Positions 1-8,048 of a DNA stretch of 64,000 nucleotides are shown piece by piece (the first letter of the stretch is position 1; the number at the start of each line of letters is the position of its first letter). Source of the stretch: Lysinibacillus sp. PLM2 (GTDB lineage Bacteria > Bacillota > Bacilli > Bacillales_A > Planococcaceae). A model generated the notes under the pieces. It was given only the letters and a program-made list of their open reading frames with translations, was not told the DNA's origin and searched no databases. Where the stretch lies: assembly GCA_023168345.1 (NCBI GenBank), contig AP025689.1, forward strand, positions 2,864,001-2,928,000. The letters are read 5' to 3'. Both the position numbers and the translations under genes were made by a program.

Positions 1-245
1 CTCCTTAAATTCTAGTAACAATTACGTTGTACTCTTCTAGTGAATGTTTATCGTTCATATAAGAAGCCCTATTAATTTAATTGTTAAGGATAACTAAAAG
101 TTCTATATTATTATTTCGCTACATATCAAGATTCTATACCTTGACAAATCCGGATAAACAAATATGATCATCGACAATGTGAACGGATTATTTCCATCCT
201 ACTTATTAAAGAGTCATCTCTTTCCATAAAAATTGTTTAAATAAA
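1..245. other. Gene-free left edge
   Basis: No convincing reading frame lies between the window start and the yugI terminator. The only structure is a possible rightward sigma-A promoter (TTGACA at 141-146, TATGAT at 163-168, 16-bp spacer). It points toward the hairpin at 248-281, which could end a short untranslated transcript. This is an inference from sequence shape alone. Confidence 0.4.
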
Positions 246-247
246 AA

Positions 248-281
248 AACAAGTTCCCTATTTAAAGGAAACTTGTCTTTT
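248..281. terminator. Bidirectional intrinsic terminator after yugI
   Basis: A ten-pair stem (acaagtttcc with gggaacttgt on the minus strand, one G-U pair) is flanked by T-rich runs on both strands. It lies immediately after the yugI stop codon on the minus strand and could also end rightward transcripts. Confidence 0.75.
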
Positions 282-656
282 TTATTGGCCCGACTGTTCA
301 ATCCAATCTTGTAACTTATCTTTCAAGGATTTAAAGCCATTTTCGTCATTTTCATTCACACGATCTTGTAAAGTTTTTCTCGGATAAGAATCCTTCTTTT
401 TTTGAGGAGGTGCTTCTTGTAGTGCTCGGGTTGATAAACTTATTTTTTCGGAAGCTTCATCAATTTCTAAAATTTTCACTTGAATGACGTCACCAATTTT
501 TAAATACTCTTCAATTTCTTTTACAAAACCGTACGTGATTTCTGAAATGTGGACTAAACCTTGGGTATTTTCATCTAAAGCTACAAACGCTCCATATGGT
601 TGAATACCAGTTACCTTTCCCGTTACTACTTCACCTACTTCGTATTTTTTGGTCAT
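282..656 (-). CDS. yugI: S1-domain RNA-binding protein YugI (general stress protein 13 family)
   Basis: This is a 124-residue protein with one S1 RNA-binding fold at about residues 6-77, seen as VGEVVTGKVTGIQPYGAFV followed by GLVHISEI and KVKILEID. A lysine-rich, acidic tail follows. The family resembles B. subtilis YugI/GSP13, which associates with ribosomes and the cytoplasmic RNA pool. The length is normal for the family. The start is ATG with an upstream TAGGAAA. It is monocistronic, ending at a strong terminator. The assignment is firm at family level; the exact cellular role is not visible from sequence. Confidence 0.9.
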   Translation of the reverse strand: MTKKYEVGEVVTGKVTGIQPYGAFVALDENTQGLVHISEITYGFVKEIEEYLKIGDVIQVKILEIDEASEKISLSTRALQEAPPQKKKDSYPRKTLQDRVNENDENGFKSLKDKLQDWIEQSGQ

Positions 657-889
657 ACAAATTTCCTACTTTCTAACTTACGTAAATGTCATGTTAAATT
701 ATAGCATACTAAAAGCTTCGTTAACAAAGAATCCTCATACTTTAAAAAATATTCTTACTTTTCCTGAGTTTGTTGCTCATATAAAATTTGGTTGCAATTT
801 TTCATTATTTAGACAAAATATTCTAACTATTGTTGAATAAAATTTTCTATAATGAATATTACCAATAATGAACGAAAGGACGTGATTTT

Positions 890-1102
890 TTGAAACAGCT
901 ATTCCATGAACAATTACAAATCTTAAGAAAAGAGCGAAATTGGTCTCTCGATGAGCTATCGAAAAAAACTCAAATTGGGATTGAAAAATTATCAATGTAT
1001 GAAAACGGTGAACTAGTTCCTTCAATGCAAACCATTTTAAAGCTTTCTAATGTATTAGAAGTTCCTGCTTCAAATTTAGCGGATGGTCTAAAAGATATTT
1101 GA
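890..1102 (+). CDS. Small XRE-family helix-turn-helix regulator
   Basis: A 70-residue protein consisting almost entirely of one Cro/CI-type helix-turn-helix: LRKERNWSLDELSKKTQIG, then SMYENGELVPSMQTILKLS. It starts at TTG 890 behind GAAAGGA (874-880), a good ribosome site that the next in-frame alternatives lack. There is no sensor or dimerisation extension, so it is likely a simple transcription factor. It stands alone and ends at a 16-bp perfect hairpin shared with convergent yugE. Its target is unknown; no operator was recognised. Confidence 0.8.
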   Translation: MKQLFHEQLQILRKERNWSLDELSKKTQIGIEKLSMYENGELVPSMQTILKLSNVLEVPASNLADGLKDI

Positions 1103-1117
1103 AATAATAAAAAATAA

Positions 1118-1163
1118 TAAAGGTGAATTAACATAACCAAAAATACATGTTAATTCACCTTTA
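1118..1163. terminator. Bidirectional terminator between XRE gene and yugE
   Basis: A perfect 16-bp stem (aaaggtgaattaacat paired with atgttaattcaccttt) with A-rich and T-rich flanks sits between the two convergent genes. Confidence 0.85.
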
Positions 1164-1186
1164 ACTTTTAATATTTTCTTTTAATT

Positions 1187-1459
1187 TTACAAAATACATT
1201 TCGCTTCAAATTTAATAGCGATTAATTTATAGGAAATGGAAACACATTGTTCAAATGGGATCCATTGCTCAAATGAATGTTCATAAACAGACTGGATGAC
1301 CTTGGCTAGATTACTCGGATCATCTATCCCCTGTAATGCAGCTACAACATCAGCAGTTTCAGTATCATATTTATCTTCACCGATATTAAACGGATCCCAT
1401 TGTTGTAAAAGCTGGATTGCTTTTTGATTCATCATAATAATATTATCCACTAGATTCAC
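1187..1459 (-). CDS. yugE: DUF1871 family protein YugE
   Basis: A 90-residue protein of unknown function. The central WDPFNIGEDKYDTETADVV motif is typical of DUF1871 proteins such as B. subtilis YugE. It lies beside patB as in B. subtilis, although here the two genes diverge. The GTG start (1457-1459) has AAGAGA upstream; an internal ATG-ATG about eight codons in is an alternative. No membrane segment or metal motif is visible. No function can be inferred. Confidence 0.8.
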   Translation of the reverse strand: MNLVDNIIMMNQKAIQLLQQWDPFNIGEDKYDTETADVVAALQGIDDPSNLAKVIQSVYEHSFEQWIPFEQCVSISYKLIAIKFEAKCIL

Positions 1460-1525
1460 CTTATTATTCTCTTTATTAATTCGTATGTTATCATAGATTT
1501 AAAAAATATGAAATGAGTGAATACT

Positions 1526-2710
1526 ATGACTATTAACTTCGATGAACTGTACAATCGAAAAAACACGAACTCTTTAAAATGGGATTTATTTAAAGAACGT
1601 TATAAAGCACAATACAATCTAACTGATGTTGATGATATTTTACCAATGTGGGTTGCAGATATGGATTTCGCCATCCCTCAAGTCATTACTGATGCAATTA
1701 AAGAACGTTTAAATCATCCTATTTTCGGATACTCATATGTTAGCGACTCTTGTAAACAATCTATACAAAATTGGTTTAAAAGAAAACACAATTGGGAGAT
1801 TGATGCGAATTCTATATTATTCCATCAAGGGGTAGTTCCTGCGATAGCTACAATTATTGAAACATTCTCTAATCCCGGCGATAAAATTTGTATTTCAACA
1901 CCTGTTTACCCTGCATTCTTTAGTATACCTAGAGCACAAAAACGCGAAGTTGTCACATGTGATTTAATCACAAAAGATAATGGCTATGAATATGATTTTG
2001 TTGCTTTAGAGGAAGCCTTTAAAAATGACGTCAAAATATATGTTCTATGTAATCCGCATAATCCAGGTGGAGTAGTTTGGTCGAAAGAAGATATCGAGAC
2101 ATTAGTTCAACTTTGTATTAAATACGATGTACTTCTAATTTCTGATGAAATCCATGCTGATATTGTGTTTGATGGTTATACACATATCCCTTCTTTAACG
2201 GTAAAAGATGCTGATAAAGCGAAGATTGTTACATGTATTGCACCAACAAAAACATTTAATATCGCTGGAATTCACGCCGCAATGATGGTAGCACCAAATG
2301 GCGATTTACGAAATAAATTAACACAAAATCTTCAAGCACACGGTCTTGGAGAACTCAATCTTCTAGCAGCTGCTGCAGTTCAAGCAGCCTATGACAAAGG
2401 TGAAGAATGGTTAGAAGCTTTAACACAATATGTCTCTAAAAATATGGATTATGTTGTTGAAGAGTTAAATAAAATAGATGGAATTACCGTTACAAAACCG
2501 AATGCTACTTACTTAATGTGGATTGATTATCGAGAAACTGGTTTATCTGAATCGGAAATGATGCATCGGTTACTTGAAAAAGGTAAACTTGCCCTTGAAC
2601 CAGGATCAAAATATGAAGAAGCAGGTAGAGGTTTTTTACGAATAAATGTAGCGTGTCCATTTGAAATTGTAAAAGATGGCGTTGAAAGGTTCAAAATATC
2701 ATTATCTTAA
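1526..2710 (+). CDS. patB: PatB/MalY-type cystathionine beta-lyase (C-S lyase)
   Basis: A 394-residue fold-type I PLP enzyme. The N-terminal SLKWD and ILPMWVADMDF motifs are characteristic of PatB/MalY C-S lyases. PYVL-type substrate loops include CNPHNPGG; ISDEIHADI holds the PLP-binding Asp, and APTKTFNIAG contains the Schiff-base lysine. The family cleaves cystathionine and cysteine-like thioethers to pyruvate, ammonia and thiol. ATG 1526 is preferred over GTG 1517 by alignment to known family starts. It is monocistronic. In vivo it could act in methionine synthesis or cysteine desulfhydration; sequence alone does not decide. Confidence 0.88.
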   Translation: MTINFDELYNRKNTNSLKWDLFKERYKAQYNLTDVDDILPMWVADMDFAIPQVITDAIKERLNHPIFGYSYVSDSCKQSIQNWFKRKHNWEIDANSILFHQGVVPAIATIIETFSNPGDKICISTPVYPAFFSIPRAQKREVVTCDLITKDNGYEYDFVALEEAFKNDVKIYVLCNPHNPGGVVWSKEDIETLVQLCIKYDVLLISDEIHADIVFDGYTHIPSLTVKDADKAKIVTCIAPTKTFNIAGIHAAMMVAPNGDLRNKLTQNLQAHGLGELNLLAAAAVQAAYDKGEEWLEALTQYVSKNMDYVVEELNKIDGITVTKPNATYLMWIDYRETGLSESEMMHRLLEKGKLALEPGSKYEEAGRGFLRINVACPFEIVKDGVERFKISLS

Positions 2711-2721
2711 TAAAGTAAAAA

Positions 2722-2750
2722 AGAGCGTGGTTATTAAGCAGCCACGCTCT
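2722..2750 (+). terminator. Probable terminator after patB
   Basis: A nine-pair stem (agagcgtgg with ccacgctct) follows the patB stop by 11 bases. The downstream tract is only weakly T-rich on the plus strand, so termination may be partial. Confidence 0.55.
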
Positions 2751-2890
2751 TACTATTATGTTGAAATCACATTTTGAATATTCCCTTTTAATCATATCTT
2801 TATTTATTTATAATTATGATTATTAAAATTTTTATCTCGGATTGCTTACTTAATGAATCTTAAATAAATGGGGTGTAGTATTTGTAGTCA

Positions 2891-4474
2891 TTGCTACAAC
2901 ATCACAATATGGCTAAAAAATCTTTAAAGTTTAAAATGTTTTTATTCTCATTCGTTATTGTCTTTTTTTCGATTGTAACGAGTGGCGCAATGATGATACA
3001 TAATATCTCAGGAGCATTTGAAAAAGAATTCGGTGCACGGGCAATCGCTATCGCTAGAACAGTAGCACAAATGACAGATGTTCAAGACACTGTAGGAACC
3101 AATGAAGGATTTGAGGTCATACAACCTATAGCCGAAAGAATTCGATTAGCAACAGATGTAGATTATATTGTTATTTTTGATATGGATGGTGTTCGCTATT
3201 CTCATCCGTCGGAAAGTAAAATTGGAACTATATTTGAAGAAGCTGAAAGTAGTGAAGCTCTCTCACAGCACGAATACATTTCAAAGGCAATTGGAGTTCA
3301 AGGTTACTCCATACGAGCCTTTGTTCCGATTATGAATAGTAATGCAACAAAGCAGGTCGGAGTTATAAACGTCGGAATCATTTCACCAAAATGGTATAAT
3401 TTACTTGGTCAATATCAATCAGACATTCTTATTTCTTTATTCTGGGGATTATTAGTTGGTTTAATTGGTGCAGTGTTTATTGCAAATCATATAAAGAAAC
3501 AAACATTAAACTTAGAGCCTTACCAAATAGCTCGAATTGTACAAGAGCGTTCAGCCATTATGCAAGCAATGGATGTTGGTATTTTGGCAACTGACGCTGA
3601 AGGAAATATAACCTTTATTAATCAGTTAGCTAGACAGTACACTCATTACTTTAGAAAAAAAGGGACACTTCAAGAGCTATTTCATAATACATGGTTAGCT
3701 GAAGAAAAAATTGAGCGACTAGAAAGCTATAGACCTCTTCTACTATTCGACCAAATGTACCTAGTACGTACCTATCCGATTCGAATACAGGATAAAAATG
3801 CGGGGCATTTGATCATGATTACTGATAGAAAAGAAGCCCACACTATGGCTGAAGAATTAACTGGTATTAAAGCGCTCGTAGATACATTAAGAGCACAGCA
3901 CCATGAATTCTTAAATCGTTTGCATAGTATAGCTGGTCTAATACAACTTAAACGAAACGAAGATGCACTTAGTTTAATTATCGATGAAATTACAGATGAA
4001 GAGGATGTTATTCAAAAGTTACGTGATAAAATTCTCGATTATTCTATACAAGGTCTTCTTCTTGGCAAACATTCAAGAGCAAAGGAACTCGGAGTCCATT
4101 TAACTTTAGATGAGGATTCATTTTTATTAGATTTTATGACCGGTTTTTCAAGTGGAGATTTAGTTACGATTATCGGAAACCTTGTCGATAATGCAATGGA
4201 AGCTTGTCTTTCAAAAGAAATACGAGACGTTAATATATTAATTCAGGGGGATAAACATTTCCTATATATCGAAGTCCAAGATAGTGGCATAGGTATTGAG
4301 GGAAATCCAGAAAAGATATTTGAGTATGGTTTTTCAACTAAAACTAGGGATGGCCATGGAATTGGTTTAGCATTAGTAAAACAAATTATTGAATCCAACA
4401 AAGGGACAATTCATATAACGTCTGAAGTAAATATCGGCACGACGATTATAGTAAAAGCTGGGGTGATGGAATGA
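2891..4474 (+). CDS. dctS: DcuS/CitA-family C4-dicarboxylate sensor histidine kinase (DctS-like)
   Basis: A 527-residue membrane kinase. TM1 is at about residues 15-37 and an extracellular PAS/Cache-like domain at 38-176 carries the family motif FDMDGVRYSHP. TM2 is at about 178-198 and a cytoplasmic PAS domain at about 215-315. The dimerisation box RAQHHEFLNRLH has the phosphoacceptor His near 338, followed by an HATPase with NLVDNAMEA, DSGIGI and GHGIGLALVKQI. These kinases sense malate, succinate, fumarate or citrate. The start is uncertain: TTG 2891 has GGGGTG rather far upstream, and ATG 2909 is the alternative. It overlaps dctR by an ATGA junction. The locus corresponds to B. subtilis yufLM. 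Confidence 0.87.
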   Translation: MLQHHNMAKKSLKFKMFLFSFVIVFFSIVTSGAMMIHNISGAFEKEFGARAIAIARTVAQMTDVQDTVGTNEGFEVIQPIAERIRLATDVDYIVIFDMDGVRYSHPSESKIGTIFEEAESSEALSQHEYISKAIGVQGYSIRAFVPIMNSNATKQVGVINVGIISPKWYNLLGQYQSDILISLFWGLLVGLIGAVFIANHIKKQTLNLEPYQIARIVQERSAIMQAMDVGILATDAEGNITFINQLARQYTHYFRKKGTLQELFHNTWLAEEKIERLESYRPLLLFDQMYLVRTYPIRIQDKNAGHLIMITDRKEAHTMAEELTGIKALVDTLRAQHHEFLNRLHSIAGLIQLKRNEDALSLIIDEITDEEDVIQKLRDKILDYSIQGLLLGKHSRAKELGVHLTLDEDSFLLDFMTGFSSGDLVTIIGNLVDNAMEACLSKEIRDVNILIQGDKHFLYIEVQDSGIGIEGNPEKIFEYGFSTKTRDGHGIGLALVKQIIESNKGTIHITSEVNIGTTIIVKAGVME

Positions 4475-5142
4475 CAAATATTTCAGTATTTATCGTAGAA
4501 GATGATCCAATGGTATTAGAGGTAAACAAAAATTTTTTAGATAAAATGACTGGTTTTACATTAATCGGGGAGGCGCAAACTTGTGAGGATGCATATAAAC
4601 AAATTACGAAGAAAAAACCAAATCTCGTTCTTTTAGATATGTATTTACCCGACAAACCAGGAATAGATTTGTTACAAAGATTAAGAAATGATCGTATCCC
4701 TTGTGATATCATCATGATTACAGCAGCACGTGATACAAAAACTGTTCAAGATGTAATACGTATGGGGGCATTTGATTATTTAATCAAACCTTTTCGTTTT
4801 GAAAGATTTCAAAAGGCATTACAAAATTTCTATACGACAGTAAAAAAAATAAGTACATCCTCAAATGTAAAGCAAGAGGATTTAGATGATTGGTTTGGGC
4901 ATACTCAAGAATCCATTCTTTCATTACCAAAAGGATTAAATGATATAACGATGAAACAAATTGTTGATGGATTGATTGAAACGAACGGACCCATTACTTC
5001 TGAACAGCTAGCACAAAATGTCGGAATGGCTCGAGTAACTGTTCGAAAATATTTAGACTTTTTAGCGAATAAAGGAAAAGTTCATATTGATTTAAAATAT
5101 GGTACAGTTGGACGTCCAACAAAATATTACTCATTTAAATAA
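4471..5142 (+). CDS. dctR: CitB/DcuR-family response regulator (DctR-like)
   Basis: A 223-residue regulator. The receiver domain (1-120) has the acidic pair D11-D12, phosphoacceptor D56 in LVLLDMYLPDKPG and the conserved lysine K106 in YLIKPF. The C-terminal part (about 150-215) is a winged-helix domain: GPITSEQLAQNVGMARVTVRKYLDFL. It overlaps dctS by four bases, so the pair is translationally coupled. By family it activates C4-dicarboxylate transport genes; the adjacent TRAP operon is the obvious target. A strong terminator follows directly, separating it from the dctB-like gene. Confidence 0.88.
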   Translation: MTNISVFIVEDDPMVLEVNKNFLDKMTGFTLIGEAQTCEDAYKQITKKKPNLVLLDMYLPDKPGIDLLQRLRNDRIPCDIIMITAARDTKTVQDVIRMGAFDYLIKPFRFERFQKALQNFYTTVKKISTSSNVKQEDLDDWFGHTQESILSLPKGLNDITMKQIVDGLIETNGPITSEQLAQNVGMARVTVRKYLDFLANKGKVHIDLKYGTVGRPTKYYSFK

Positions 5143-5148
5143 TGTCAA

Positions 5149-5180
5149 AAAAGCTTATAAATCAAGGTTTATAAGCTTTT
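5149..5180 (+). terminator. Terminator after dctSR
   Basis: A 13-bp perfect stem (aaaagcttataaa with tttataagctttt) with a T-rich tail starts six bases after the dctR stop. Confidence 0.85.
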
Positions 5181-5232
5181 TATTTTTGTTTTATAACAGC
5201 GCGATATCGATTTTATTGTTATATACCACAAA

Positions 5233-5269
5233 GAACAAAATGTTCATTAAGGTCATAATATTGTTCATT
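5233..5269. promoter_or_regulatory. Candidate operator upstream of dctB-like gene
   Basis: The palindrome gaacaaaatgttc (5233-5245) is followed by a related half, attgttcatttt (5258-5269), in the non-coding gap before the dctB-like gene. Position and spacing fit a regulator-binding site, possibly for DctR. This is inference; no known consensus was matched. Confidence 0.3.
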
Positions 5270-5331
5270 TTGGTTTTTTTATTATGATAGATTTAATCGC
5301 ATTTCTAGTAAATTGTGAGGAGCGGATTAGT

Positions 5332-6375
5332 ATGAAGCGAGTATTTGGGATTTCCACATTTTGTATAATTATGATAATTCCCTTTATCATTCTTGCTTCA
5401 TCGCAATCAAAGGATTATCCATACGATTATGAGCAGTTAAGCCAAGAAGAACGTCTCGTCATTCACTTCTCACACGTAGTTGGTGAAGATACACCAAAAG
5501 GAATGGCTGCAAGAAAATTTGCCGACCTTTTAAAAGAGCGAAGTAAAGGTTATATCGAAGTTCAGGTGTTTTCAAACGGAACTCTATATAAAGATGGCGA
5601 GGAAATGAATGCGCTTTCTCGTGGGGATATTCAATTAATTGCACCCGCAATATCAAAATTAACAGATTATGTTCCTGAAATATCCGTTTTTGACCTCCCC
5701 TATGCCTTTCATTCTTTAGAAGAAGTACATGAATATGCAGAAAGCGCAGCGGGTAGAAGATTAAAGGAAAAGCTAAAGGAGCACAATCTATACGCGATTG
5801 GTTTATGGGATAGCGGTTTTAAACAGTTAAGTAATCGCCTCCATCCTATCGATGAATTAAATGACTTAACAAATCTTAGGATGCGAATTATGCCAAGTGA
5901 TATTTTAGCACAGCAATTTTCTATAATCGGTGCCCATCCAAGAGAATATGATTTTAACGCTGTTTACCATGAACTTCAGATTGGTTCAGTTGACGGGCAA
6001 GAAAACACATTAACGAACATCACTAGTAAAAACTTATATTCTTTACAAGATTATTTAACTATTAGTAATCATGGATATTTAGGTTATTTTGTTCTATTTA
6101 ACTTAGATTTTTGGAATAGTTTAGACGCAGATGTTCAACAACTAATAACTGAAACGTTCATAGAAGTTCAACATTGGGAATGGGATCTAACGGAGCAACT
6201 TAACAATCAGACATTAAAAGATATTGAAAATTGCGATTGTATTGAAATTCACTACTTAAGTGATGAGGATGTTGAGGAATGGGAAGAACAATTTCAGCCT
6301 GTATATGACTACTATGAAAGCAAATACAGTGAAGAATTTATAAAAGCACTCCCTAAATTCCAATCAGATTCATAA
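5332..6375 (+). CDS. dctB: DctP-family extracellular binding protein, probable DctB-like co-sensor
   Basis: A 347-residue TRAP-type solute receptor family member (IHFSHVVGEDTPKGMAARKF, LRMRIMPSD, VDGQENTLTNI). Its N-terminus is a hydrophobic segment without a lipobox cysteine (KRVFGISTFCIIMIIPFIIL), unlike the lipoprotein DctP encoded next. ATG 5332 is chosen because GAGGAG sits eight bases upstream; upstream in-frame ATGs lack such a site. B. subtilis DctB, of the same family, works with kinase DctS as a co-sensor for C4-dicarboxylates. Position next to dctSR and separation from the transporter genes by a hairpin support that role here. It could instead be a second transport receptor. Confidence 0.75.
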   Translation: MKRVFGISTFCIIMIIPFIILASSQSKDYPYDYEQLSQEERLVIHFSHVVGEDTPKGMAARKFADLLKERSKGYIEVQVFSNGTLYKDGEEMNALSRGDIQLIAPAISKLTDYVPEISVFDLPYAFHSLEEVHEYAESAAGRRLKEKLKEHNLYAIGLWDSGFKQLSNRLHPIDELNDLTNLRMRIMPSDILAQQFSIIGAHPREYDFNAVYHELQIGSVDGQENTLTNITSKNLYSLQDYLTISNHGYLGYFVLFNLDFWNSLDADVQQLITETFIEVQHWEWDLTEQLNNQTLKDIENCDCIEIHYLSDEDVEEWEEQFQPVYDYYESKYSEEFIKALPKFQSDS

Positions 6376-6386
6376 AATTCGGTTAT

Positions 6387-6405
6387 AAAGAGAGATTCTC
6401 TCTTT
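6387..6405 (+). terminator. Short hairpin between dctB-like gene and dctP
   Basis: An eight-pair stem (aaagagag with ctctcttt) with a three-base loop and a short T run lies 12 bases after the dctB-like stop. It may be a weak terminator or attenuator. Confidence 0.5.
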
Positions 6406-6442
6406 TAACAATATATTTCAATCTTTAAGGGGGACAAGACAA

Positions 6443-7477
6443 ATGAAAAAATGGTTATTACTTACGATTATTAGTGCATTTGCGCTAGTATTGGCAGCCT
6501 GTGGAGGAGGCGGTGGTAACGAAGCTACTTCTAGCGAAGAGTACACTGCTGAAAATCCATTAATTATTAAATTTTCACACGTTACTGCAATCGATAGTGT
6601 AAAAGGTAAAGCAGCTGATTATTTCGCGCAATTAGTTGATGAAAAAACTGAAGGAAAAGTAAAAGTAGAAGTATATCCTTCTTCACAATTATACGGAGAC
6701 GCTGACGAACTTGACGCTTTAATGTCAGGGAACGTACATATGATCGCTCCATCTGTAACAAAAATGGTTAAACTTGACCCACGTTGGCAATATGTAGACA
6801 TGCCTTTCCTATTTGAAGATGAAGAGCATGTTCAAGCATTCTTCGACTCTGAAGTAGCACAAAGTTTATTTAATGCAGACGCTTTAGCTGCAAACGATAT
6901 TATGGGTAAAGCTTTCTGGCCAAACGGCTTTAAAAACTTCTCTTCTAATAAGAACCAATTAGTAAAACCTGAAGATTTCGCTGGTCAAAAATTCCGTGCA
7001 CAAGCTGGTAAAGTACTAGAGGCACAATTCCAAGCTTTAAACGCTGGTTCAGCAACAATTTCATTTGGTGAAACTTATGCAGCTCTACAACAAGGTACAG
7101 TTGATGGTACAGAAAATCCACATAACAACTTCGATACAATGAAATTCTACGAAGTTCAAAAATACTATACTGTATCAGAACATGGCCGTCTTGACTATGC
7201 AATCTTTGTTAACAAATCTTTCTGGGAATCAATTCCTGAAGATTTAAGAACTTTAGTTGATGAAGCTCTTAATGAGGCTACTACTTATGCTCAAGAGTTA
7301 GCTGCAGAAGAAAATGCTAAATCATTAGAGAAAATCAAATCATTAGGTACAGTTGAAGTTTATGAAATGTCTCAAGAAGAACGTGATGTATTAAAAGAAG
7401 CAATGCAACCTGTTTATGATGAATTCTCTGAAGTTATTACTCAAGAATTAATCGATGGTATTAATGCACTGAAATAA
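6443..7477 (+). CDS. dctP: TRAP transporter solute-binding lipoprotein DctP
   Basis: A 344-residue lipoprotein. The signal peptide ends in the lipobox LAAC (C20), so the protein is anchored outside the membrane. The DctP fold shows IIKFSHVTAIDSVKGKAA, the substrate-carboxylate arginine region GQKFRAQAGK, and the QQGTVDGTENP motif. It is expected to bind a C4-dicarboxylate and deliver it to DctQ-DctM. The ribosome site AAGGGGG is strong. A hairpin directly after the gene (7492-7512) probably allows more DctP than membrane subunits to be made. Confidence 0.9.
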   Translation: MKKWLLLTIISAFALVLAACGGGGGNEATSSEEYTAENPLIIKFSHVTAIDSVKGKAADYFAQLVDEKTEGKVKVEVYPSSQLYGDADELDALMSGNVHMIAPSVTKMVKLDPRWQYVDMPFLFEDEEHVQAFFDSEVAQSLFNADALAANDIMGKAFWPNGFKNFSSNKNQLVKPEDFAGQKFRAQAGKVLEAQFQALNAGSATISFGETYAALQQGTVDGTENPHNNFDTMKFYEVQKYYTVSEHGRLDYAIFVNKSFWESIPEDLRTLVDEALNEATTYAQELAAEENAKSLEKIKSLGTVEVYEMSQEERDVLKEAMQPVYDEFSEVITQELIDGINALK

Positions 7478-7491
7478 TAATGAATGAATTT

Positions 7492-7512
7492 GAGTGCCAC
7501 TTGTTGGCACTC
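7492..7512 (+). terminator. Attenuator-like hairpin between dctP and dctQ
   Basis: A perfect eight-pair stem (gagtgcca with tggcactc), five-base loop and a pyrimidine tail ending in six T's. It lies inside the TRAP operon, so it is more likely a partial terminator or 3'-end stabiliser of dctP mRNA than an operon end. Confidence 0.65.
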
Positions 7513-7550
7513 CCTTCTTCTTTTTTAATAACCCTTAAAGGAGTGAAAAT

Positions 7551-8048
7551 ATGAAACTATTAATGAAAGCATGGACATTCCTAGAAGAAATATTAGCCGG
7601 TGTGTTCTTTTCATTTGGTGTATTGTTAATTTTTTATGGCGTAGTGATGCGTTATGTTATGAATGATCCTCAAGCATGGATAGAAGAAATTGCTCGTTAT
7701 TCAATCATTTGGGGCGTATTTCTAGGCTTTGGTCTAGCACTGAAACATAATCAACATATTCAAGTAGATATTTTATACGATAAATTGAATAACACTTGGA
7801 AGTTTATTTTAAATATAGTTGCTACTGGTTTAAGTATTCTATTCTGTCTAATTTATACATACTACGGACTGGTACTAGTAGAAAGTAGATATTCTTCTGG
7901 AATGGTTTCACTGGATGTTGGTATTCCTATGTGGATTGTTTATCTAATCTTACCTCTTTCAGGTGTGCTATTCTTACTTCGCTTTATCGAAAGATTAGTG
8001 AACATTCTGCGTAGAAAGGATGAAGAATATGCTAACCCTCTTAATTAG
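7551..8048 (+). CDS. dctQ: TRAP transporter small permease DctQ
   Basis: A 165-residue membrane protein with four predicted helices (about 12-34, 48-64, 84-108, 125-147). It has the DctQ-type motif FYGVVMRYVMNDPQAWIEEI and the WGVFLGFGLALKHNQHIQVD stretch. It pairs with DctM to form the TRAP translocation unit. ATG 7551 follows AAAGGAG at good spacing. The gene overlaps the start of dctM, indicating coupled translation. Confidence 0.92.
   Translation: MKLLMKAWTFLEEILAGVFFSFGVLLIFYGVVMRYVMNDPQAWIEEIARYSIIWGVFLGFGLALKHNQHIQVDILYDKLNNTWKFILNIVATGLSILFCLIYTYYGLVLVESRYSSGMVSLDVGIPMWIVYLILPLSGVLFLLRFIERLVNILRRKDEEYANPLN

Noticed and set aside
649-840. 63-codon plus-strand frame between yugI and the XRE gene
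   Set aside because: No ribosome site, AT-driven composition, and it overlaps the yugI start region.
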